DNA from: an uncultured Campylobacter sp.
Lineage (GTDB): Bacteria; Campylobacterota; Campylobacteria; Campylobacterales; Campylobacteraceae
Assembly (NCBI RefSeq): GCF_938045405.1
Contig: NZ_CALIMW010000209.1
Coordinates: 1 to 11,484 of the forward strand
DNA length: 11,484 nucleotides
Direction: 5' to 3'
Positions 6,915 to 11,484 of the stretch are shown here, one piece after another; the stretch's first letter is position 1, and each line of letters opens with the position of its first letter. The notes under the pieces were generated by a model that was not told where the DNA came from, did no database searches, and worked only from the letters and a program-made list of their open reading frames with translations. Made by a program: the position numbers and the translations under genes.

Positions 6915-7418
6915 ATGAATAATTTCCTGATAAGCTATTATTTAACAAGCCGCTTGGGCGGCGAGCTCATTATCGGTATTTTAATTATAATAGCGGGATT
7001 TATGTTTGGTATAGATAACATAATCGCTTTTATTATAGGCTGTTTTGTGTTTTTTCTTTCAAAAGAAATTTTAAATGAACTTGCTAAAGACTCGAGCAGT
7101 ATTGTTGTATCAATATTCGTACCATTGATTGGTGCAGCGGCATTAGGCTATTTGGCGTGGGCTTTGAATTGCGAAGAGAAGCAGCCGAAAGAGCTTAAAT
7201 CCGAAGTGCAAGTACAACAAGTGCAGCAGAATTTGACGCAGCAGGATAAAGTTTATTATATCCAGCGAAGTTTGATGTTTGGCGGCTACGGCTTAATGAT
7301 CGACGGTAAATGGGGCAAAAAGACTATGCGAGCGGCGCAGAAATACTCTGGCTCGTCCGCGACCTCGATCGACGAGCTTTATGAGGTGGTCAAGGCTAAA
7401 AAAGAGAGCGAAAGATAA
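6915..7418 (+). CDS. Membrane protein with C-terminal peptidoglycan-binding-like domain
   Basis: Of the 167 residues, about 17-33, 34-49 and 63-84 are hydrophobic and should span the membrane. A Gln/Val/Glu-rich linker (about 87-111) leads to residues 113-145, which resemble the PG_binding_1 repeat. The fit is YYIQRSLMFGGYGLMIDGKWG followed by KKTMRAAQKY, against the family pattern 'vQ..L...Gy....DG.fG..T..Ai..fQ'. A lone cysteine follows the third helix (C86). With three membrane segments, the domain faces the periplasm only if the N-terminus is cytoplasmic; orientation is inferred. No catalytic domain is present, so it may anchor or sense the cell wall. AAGGGAG at 6903-6909 supports the start. 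It is probably co-transcribed with the zinc-ribbon gene upstream. Confidence 0.8.
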   Translation: MNNFLISYYLTSRLGGELIIGILIIIAGFMFGIDNIIAFIIGCFVFFLSKEILNELAKDSSSIVVSIFVPLIGAAALGYLAWALNCEEKQPKELKSEVQVQQVQQNLTQQDKVYYIQRSLMFGGYGLMIDGKWGKKTMRAAQKYSGSSATSIDELYEVVKAKKESER

Positions 7419-7530
7419 AATTTAAATAGCAAGCCAAGCCATCCGCACTAAATTCTTAAATTTACTCGCTTTATATGCGTCTTATCGGGCGTGCTTCAAA
7501 ACAGATTATGCCGTTTGTAAAATATCTTAA

Positions 7531-7588
7531 GTCCGCTTGAGGCGTAAATTTTAAAAATGGAGCTTGAGCGTTTTTGAGGTAAGCGGAC
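7531..7588. repeat. 8-base inverted repeat in the convergent gap
   Basis: GTCCGCTT at 7531-7538 is the reverse complement of AAGCGGAC at 7581-7588, with 42 bases between. The long spacer and lack of a T-run argue against a standard terminator. It could be chance, a protein-binding pair, or the base of a larger RNA fold. Confidence 0.35.
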
Positions 7589-7721
7589 GAAATAAACTTG
7601 CTTGTGCGCGGACTATGTTAAATTTAATAAATTTAGCTGCAAGGCGCGACGGAATTTACGCTGTTTGCGGCTTACAAGTGGGATAAATTTAAGGGCGCGA
7701 TCTTTACGGGCAAAATTTTAT

Positions 7722-7747
7722 GCGCGACGACTGAGGCGCGCGGTTTT
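7722..7747. terminator. Weak hairpin that could end the convergent transcripts
   Basis: GCGCG (7722-7726) pairs with CGCGC (7737-7741) around a 10-base loop, followed on the plus strand by GGTTTTC. The stem is only five pairs and the T-tract is short. It lies just after the stop of the leftward gene. I saw no better terminator for either convergent gene. Confidence 0.25.
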
Positions 7748-8200
7748 CTATGAAAGTTTAAATTTCTTATGCTCAAAGTGGTATTTTTTCTGCGAAATCG
7801 CGTTAAATTTAAGGCTATCTATCCTGGAGAAGTTAACGGCGTATTCCTTCAAGCAAGCGAGGATGAAAGAGAAGCGGTAATTGCCATTTTCGTAAAATAT
7901 CTCGCTCGTTATTATTTCGCCGGGCGCCGCATCGCATCTTTGATCCGAGCTCATAACGCATTTTAGTTCATAATATCCATTTTGCAAATCTCCGATGTAA
8001 AATTTCAAATGCAACTTTTCATTGATTTGTTTTTCGGGTAGCAATAGCGCATCGTTGAAGTTTATGCCCGCAAAAATTCTTTCTAGCGTATGCATATTTT
8101 TATGCAGCCCTGCCAAATACGCCTCGTACCGCCGCTGCCTTAAGGCATATTCGCTATCTTTTATATTGCCCTTGATCCAATCTAAGTCAAAATATAGCAC
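7748..8200 (-). CDS. Hypothetical 150-residue protein, start uncertain
   Basis: From GTG at 8200 the frame encodes a mixed alpha/beta protein with no signal peptide or membrane segment, so it is probably cytoplasmic. It opens LYFDLDWIKGNIKD, has a charged helix near residues 18-40, then a segment AGINFNDALLLPEKQINEKL and a strand-rich part (LKFYIGDLQNGYYELKCVM). That 'ND-A-L ... gdLq-gY-eL' layout recalls small immunity- or DUF-type proteins, but I cannot name a family. The start is unclear: GTG 8200 has only a weak GAAGAT upstream, and there is no ATG between it and the TAG at 8242-8240. The frame continues straight back through 13 codons to that TAG, which ends the preceding gene. It is thus either a separate gene or the rear part of an interrupted longer one. 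Confidence 0.6.
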   Translation of the reverse strand: MLYFDLDWIKGNIKDSEYALRQRRYEAYLAGLHKNMHTLERIFAGINFNDALLLPEKQINEKLHLKFYIGDLQNGYYELKCVMSSDQRCDAAPGEIITSEIFYENGNYRFSFILACLKEYAVNFSRIDSLKFNAISQKKYHFEHKKFKLS

Positions 8201-8239
8201 TTCAATATCTTCGGTTTTAAATTTATCGCCGCCTGTTCG

Positions 8240-9277
8240 CTACAGCCCCAAGAAATTCTCATCGTTTTTGATCTTTTCGATGATATCGAGCGTGGCATAA
8301 AACTCGTCGTAGAAATATGGCATCTCGAGCTTGAAAAATTTAAAGCTTAGCCCCTCCAGCACCTTGAGCGAGTGTTTGTTTTTAAGCAAAAATATGAAAA
8401 ATACCCCGTCTTTTTCCAGCGCGTTGAGGTAGTTTATTTCGCTTATATTGGCGCGTAGGATCTCGGCGTCAAGGATGACGACGTCGGCTACGTAGATGAA
8501 GTCGTTTAGATGTCTCTTCGCGCTCTCCCAGTTGGAGTTTGGCATCACGTCGCAACCAAGCCCGCTCAAAAAATCTCGCAGCTCCTCGAAGATCGCGCGG
8601 TTTTTGTGCGTGATTATGACGTTGTAGTCGTATTTTTTAGCGCTAAAGCTCTGCTGCGCGAAGCAGCTAAGCACGGCATCCATTTTGATAAAGGTTCCGC
8701 GCCCGTCGGCTCCAATACTTGGATGCGAACCGAGTGCACGCAAATGGGTCTGCGCCGAAGTAAGATACTCATCGTCCGTGCTAGCAGCGCTTTCTAGTGC
8801 ACTTTTAAGCGCATAGGTGCGCGGATCCTTTAGCTCGCGATCGATGCCTACGCGAACGTCGAGCTTGATAGAGCTCATATTCGCTCTAAGTTCCTTGCTA
8901 CTAAATTCCACGCTTACGCGGATTGGCTCAGCGATATTTTGTAGGAAAAACTCGCACGCATCAAATACCGCGCTAGTGAGATTTAGCACCTCGCCGCCGT
9001 AGATACGCGGCAGCTGCGGTGGGAAGCTAAGATAGAGCGTGCTGTCGTATTTCGTGCACTCCTCAAATAAAATTTCGCTTTGAAATTTTAAAATTTTTAA
9101 AATATCGATCTGCGCGATATCCTCGCGTCTAGGCACGACGGAATCGCTTTCTTTGGCTTTAGGCGCAGCGGAGAAAATTTTGCCGCTTACGGCGGGCTTT
9201 TTAGAAAAGAGCTTTCTTGCCACAAAGCCTGCCGTCGCAGCCAATATTGCTAGCGCGCCTAAAACCACGGCTTTCAT
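8240..9277 (-). CDS. Membrane-anchored degenerate histidine kinase/receiver-like protein
   Basis: This 345-residue protein has one N-terminal membrane helix (about residues 4-20), a Lys/Ala/Ser linker, then two regions I read as signalling relics. Residues 55-210 resemble a histidine-kinase ATPase domain (LPRIYGGEVLNLTSAVFDACEFF echoes the N-box helix; GADGRGTFIKM near 189-199 echoes a glycine box). The key N-box Asn positions and the phospho-accepting His are not evident. Residues 217-335 resemble a receiver: strand YNVIITHK, helix to 240, then VADVVILDAE with D270 where the phospho-acceptor would be. The N-terminal acidic pair is missing, and MP replaces the usual KP. It is probably a non-catalytic scaffold or sensor; this is inference. 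ATG 9277 overlaps the queA stop by four bases (ATGA), so it is coupled to queA. The TAG at 8242-8240 is followed by further open frame. Confidence 0.7.
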   Translation of the reverse strand: MKAVVLGALAILAATAGFVARKLFSKKPAVSGKIFSAAPKAKESDSVVPRREDIAQIDILKILKFQSEILFEECTKYDSTLYLSFPPQLPRIYGGEVLNLTSAVFDACEFFLQNIAEPIRVSVEFSSKELRANMSSIKLDVRVGIDRELKDPRTYALKSALESAASTDDEYLTSAQTHLRALGSHPSIGADGRGTFIKMDAVLSCFAQQSFSAKKYDYNVIITHKNRAIFEELRDFLSGLGCDVMPNSNWESAKRHLNDFIYVADVVILDAEILRANISEINYLNALEKDGVFFIFLLKNKHSLKVLEGLSFKFFKLEMPYFYDEFYATLDIIEKIKNDENFLGL

Positions 9278-10293
9278 AGCACAAGCATCCCATCGCCATA
9301 GGAGTAGAAGCGGTATCTTTGCTCCACTGCGATGCGGTAGAGCTCAAGCGTGCGCTCAAGACCGATGAAGCTCGCTACGAGCATTATCAGCGTGGATTTT
9401 GGTAGGTGAAAGTTCGTAAGCAAAAAATTCTGTCTTATCGGCGGATTGCCCGGGTGCAAAAACAGCTCGCAGATCCCACTACTTTGCCCGTTGCGTGCAA
9501 AATTTTCGATCGTTCTCGTAACGGTCGTACCCACGCCTAAAATTTTTCGCTCGCTTTTTAGAATTTGCGCGGTCTGCGGCGGGATGGAATAGAGCTCGCC
9601 GTGCATCTTGTGCTCGCGCAGATCCGCTACTTCCACGGGCTTAAAGGTGCCCGCGCCCACATGCAGCGTGATGAAGTGGATATCGTGATTTCGGCGCAAA
9701 TCCGCAATCATCTCGCTATCAAAATGCAAGCTCGCGGTGGGTGCGGCGACGGCGCCTTGCTCGCGCGCGAAGATGCTTTGATACCAGCTCTCGTCCTGCT
9801 TGGTATCGGTGCGCTTGATATACGGTGGCAGCGGCACATGACCGATACGTTCGCAAATTTCAAAAACATCGTGGGTATTTAAAGCCTTGCCGCCGCGCTC
9901 AAATTGCACGATGCGAAGCCCGCCTTCCATCAGCTCGCAAACGCGCGCATTAAGATTGCTTTGAAATTTTAATTCGCTGCCTGCTTTGACGCTACCGCGA
10001 ATATAGGCGCTAAATTTATTGCCCTCAAGCGGCGAGTTTAACAGAAGCTCGATCTTGCCGCCGCTGCTTTTATGACCGAAGAGACGCGCCTTAATCACCC
10101 GCGTGTCGTTGAAAATAATATCGCAGGGCGGCAGGGCGTCCGCCAGATCGCCGAAGCGTGCGTGCGTGATCTTCTCCTTGGCGCGGTCGTATATTAACAG
10201 GCGCGCGCTTTGTTTGGGCATCGCGGGCGCGCTTGCGATGAGCTCGCTAGGAAGCTCGTAATCGTAGCTAGAGACTAAATTTAGATCCGCCAT
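9274..10293 (-). CDS. queA: S-adenosylmethionine:tRNA ribosyltransferase-isomerase
   Basis: QueA transfers and isomerises the ribosyl part of S-adenosylmethionine onto preQ1 in tRNA, giving epoxyqueuosine, the penultimate step of queuosine synthesis. The 339-residue protein carries the family blocks in order: YELPSELIA near 12-20, FNDTRVIKARLFG at 61-73, IGHVPLPPYIKR at 150-161, GAVAAPTASLHF at 180-191, HVGAGTFKPV at 211-220, and LFLHPGNPP followed by FLLTNFHLPKSTLIMLV near the C-terminus. The length is normal. The start lies one base after the tatC stop, with an AGGCG-type ribosome binding site inside the end of tatC, so the two are co-transcribed. tatC-queA adjacency is, from memory, also found in C. 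jejuni. Confidence 0.97.
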   Translation of the reverse strand: MADLNLVSSYDYELPSELIASAPAMPKQSARLLIYDRAKEKITHARFGDLADALPPCDIIFNDTRVIKARLFGHKSSGGKIELLLNSPLEGNKFSAYIRGSVKAGSELKFQSNLNARVCELMEGGLRIVQFERGGKALNTHDVFEICERIGHVPLPPYIKRTDTKQDESWYQSIFAREQGAVAAPTASLHFDSEMIADLRRNHDIHFITLHVGAGTFKPVEVADLREHKMHGELYSIPPQTAQILKSERKILGVGTTVTRTIENFARNGQSSGICELFLHPGNPPIRQNFLLTNFHLPKSTLIMLVASFIGLERTLELYRIAVEQRYRFYSYGDGMLVL

Positions 10294-10294
10294 C

Positions 10295-11050
10295 TTACGC
10301 CTGCGCTACGTCCGTGGAATTTTCGCCTTCGTCATCCTCCTGCTTATACGGATTTATCATTTTGGCGATGAAGATCGAAAGCAGATAAAGCACTATCAGC
10401 GGAGTTGCGAGCATAAACTGGCTAAGTACGTCCGGCGGCGTCATGACCGCTGCAAAAATGAAAATAATGACGATTGCATAGCGGAAAAAATCGCTCAGAC
10501 TTTTGTTCGTCACAAGCCCGATTTTAGCGAGGAAAAAGGTTACTACAGGAAGCTCGAAGCTGATGCCAAATGCGACGACGAGCTTAGCGAAAAAGCCTAC
10601 ATATTCGCCGATCGTAGGCATCGCAGTAAATTGCTTGGCGCCAAAATTTACCAAGAAATTAAACGCTACGGGAATTACGAAAAAATAGCAAAACGCCGCG
10701 CCTAAAAAGAACATAATGCTCGCGCCGCTAACGAAGGGGATGACGTATTTTTTCTCGTTGTCGTAAAGCCCGGGCGCTATGAAAAGCCACGCCTGCCAGA
10801 AAATTATCGGCATCGCTAGAAGTAACGAGGTGAAAAACGACACCTTCATCGCGGTAAAAAAGGTCTCGCCAAGCTGGGTAAAGATGATCTCACTGCCCTT
10901 AGGAAGCACGCGCACTAGCGGGCGGGTCATAAAGCCTAAAATATCCTCCCAAAAGCCGAAGCACGCGACGAAAAGAACGATGACGGACAGCACGGAGATC
11001 ACTAGGCGTTTGCGAAGCTCGGCTAGATGGGGTTTTAGCTCTTCAAACAT
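10295..11050 (-). CDS. tatC: Sec-independent (twin-arginine) translocase subunit TatC
   Basis: TatC is the inner-membrane receptor for twin-arginine signal peptides. With TatB it binds folded substrates, then recruits TatA to export them. The 251-residue protein shows the N-terminal cytoplasmic motif HLAELRKRL (8-16) and six hydrophobic helices (about 16-33, 69-89, 104-130, 151-174, 190-206, 211-230). The loop APGLYDNEKK holds E99 in the place of the signal-binding glutamate. It also has the block PFVSGASIMFFLGAAFCYFF, the FELPVV turn (165-170) and MTPPDVLSQ (203-211). The acidic C-terminal tail is cytoplasmic. GAGAGAG (11064-11058 on the minus strand) lies seven bases before the ATG. tatB ends 15 bases upstream, so the genes form one operon. 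Confidence 0.97.
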   Translation of the reverse strand: MFEELKPHLAELRKRLVISVLSVIVLFVACFGFWEDILGFMTRPLVRVLPKGSEIIFTQLGETFFTAMKVSFFTSLLLAMPIIFWQAWLFIAPGLYDNEKKYVIPFVSGASIMFFLGAAFCYFFVIPVAFNFLVNFGAKQFTAMPTIGEYVGFFAKLVVAFGISFELPVVTFFLAKIGLVTNKSLSDFFRYAIVIIFIFAAVMTPPDVLSQFMLATPLIVLYLLSIFIAKMINPYKQEDDEGENSTDVAQA

Positions 11051-11065
11051 TAAATTTCTCTCTCA

Positions 11066-11484
11066 TTATGATTTTTGTGTATCGTTATTTTGCATGGAAT
11101 TTTGCATAGAATTTTGCGCATCGCCGTTTAAATTTGCATTTTGCGTACCGCTTTTCGCTTCGCCATTCGCATTTGTATTTTGTACAGAATTTTCCGCGCC
11201 GCCGCTTGCGCTAGGCATAGAATTTTCGCCTTTGTTTTTGGCGCTCGAATTCGCGCTTTTGCTTTCAGCGCCGGAATTCATTGCACCGTCGGCAGAGCCT
11301 TGCGCAGAGTTCGCGGTGCCAGCGGAGCTTTGCGCGGAATTTTCTCCGCTCGAATTTGCTTTTAAATTTGCCGTCTCATTCTGTTTTTGTGCCGAGACTT
11401 TCGCGGAGTTTAACGCGTCTTTGGTGATGTCCGAGCTAAGCGTTTCTTTAAGCGAGCTTTCCGCGTCTTTTAGCCCCGCATTTA
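11066..11484 (-). CDS. tatB: TatB, C-terminal part with a long Asn/Ser/Ala/Gly/Gln tail (partial)
   Basis: The minus-strand frame ending in TAA at 11068-11066 is open to the right window edge, giving 139 residues with no N-terminus. The upstream part (AGLKDAESSLKETLSSDI, then LNSAKVSAQKQNE) fits the charged amphipathic region after the TatB membrane helix. Its place 15 bases before tatC agrees with TatB, the partner that hands substrates to TatC. From about position 11380 leftward, some 100 residues are made almost only of Asn, Ser, Ala, Gly, Gln and some Lys/Glu, probably disordered and in the cytoplasm. That is much longer than the tail of most TatB proteins. The membrane helix and start codon lie outside the window, so the name rests on the charged region and gene order. 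Confidence 0.8.
   Translation of the reverse strand, partial: NAGLKDAESSLKETLSSDITKDALNSAKVSAQKQNETANLKANSSGENSAQSSAGTANSAQGSADGAMNSGAESKSANSSAKNKGENSMPSASGGAENSVQNTNANGEAKSGTQNANLNGDAQNSMQNSMQNNDTQKS
11088..11120. repeat. 12-base tandem repeat in the tatB tail
   Basis: TTTTGCATGGAA (11088-11099) is followed directly by TTTTGCATAGAA (11100-11111), one mismatch, and then by a partial third copy beginning TTTTGC at 11112. On the coding strand each unit encodes Gln-Asn-Ser-Met. A multiple of three, it can gain or lose copies without breaking the frame. Confidence 0.7.

Larger units (their letters stand above)
7419..7747. other. Gap between convergent genes, no convincing gene
   Basis: These 329 bases separate the rightward peptidoglycan-binding-like gene from the leftward 150-residue gene. 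Short open stretches exist, including 38 codons at 7637-7753 on the plus strand, but none has a start with a ribosome binding site or a recognisable product. The gap holds an 8-base inverted repeat and a weak GC-rich hairpin, listed separately. It may be decayed coding sequence. Confidence 0.5.

Noticed and set aside
7602..7880. 92-residue plus-strand frame across the convergent gap
   Set aside because: Its product is Arg/Cys/Leu-rich without recognisable structure, it has no ribosome binding site, and it runs antisense into the better supported leftward gene.
11066..11281. Separate 71-residue gene starting at ATG 11281
   Set aside because: The same frame stays open upstream to the window edge and reads as the charged region of TatB, so this ATG is an internal methionine.

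Overview
The window looks like chromosomal DNA of a Campylobacter species (Campylobacterota). Three things point there. The order rnr-holA-rpsF-ssb-rpsR matches, from memory, the equivalent Helicobacter pylori locus. tatB-tatC-queA is a known campylobacter order. RNase R is short, as is usual for this phylum. The core genes are much richer in GC than those of C. jejuni, which suggests one of the higher-GC, mostly oral species (C. gracilis, C. showae, C. rectus or C. curvus type). The species is a guess.

Layout. (1) Positions 1-719, minus strand: the N-terminal 239 residues of a very AT-rich membrane protein of unknown function that runs off the left edge. By hand count 183 of the first 720 bases are G or C (about 25%), while a sampled line inside rnr is about 55%. 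(2) Positions 720-941: a divergent promoter region with a good sigma70-type promoter at 881-909. (3) Positions 942-6473, plus strand: HDOD-domain protein, rnr, holA, rpsF, ssb, rpsR. The first three overlap stop to start. An 84-base gap before rpsF holds a hairpin that may be the S6:S18 autoregulatory site. A strong intrinsic terminator follows rpsR. (4) Positions 6536-7418, plus strand: two small uncharacterised membrane proteins behind their own promoter, one with a zinc ribbon and one with a peptidoglycan-binding-like domain. (5) Positions 7419-7747: 329 bases between convergent genes with no convincing gene. (6) Positions 11484 down to 7748, minus strand: tatB (partial), tatC, queA, a membrane-anchored protein resembling a degenerate histidine kinase fused to a receiver, and a 150-residue protein that follows in the same frame after a single TAG.

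How the genes work together. The first operon joins RNA decay (RNase R), clamp loading (HolA), the ribosomal S6/S18 pair and single-strand DNA binding, led by an HDOD protein likely to be regulatory. The second joins twin-arginine export (TatB/TatC) to tRNA queuosine synthesis (QueA) and a signalling-like protein of unknown role. The parts least explained are the split HDOD protein, the degenerate kinase/receiver protein and the in-frame stop after it, the accessory pair at 6571-7418, and the AT-rich membrane gene at the left edge. No tRNA, rRNA, CRISPR array, transposase or phage gene was seen.
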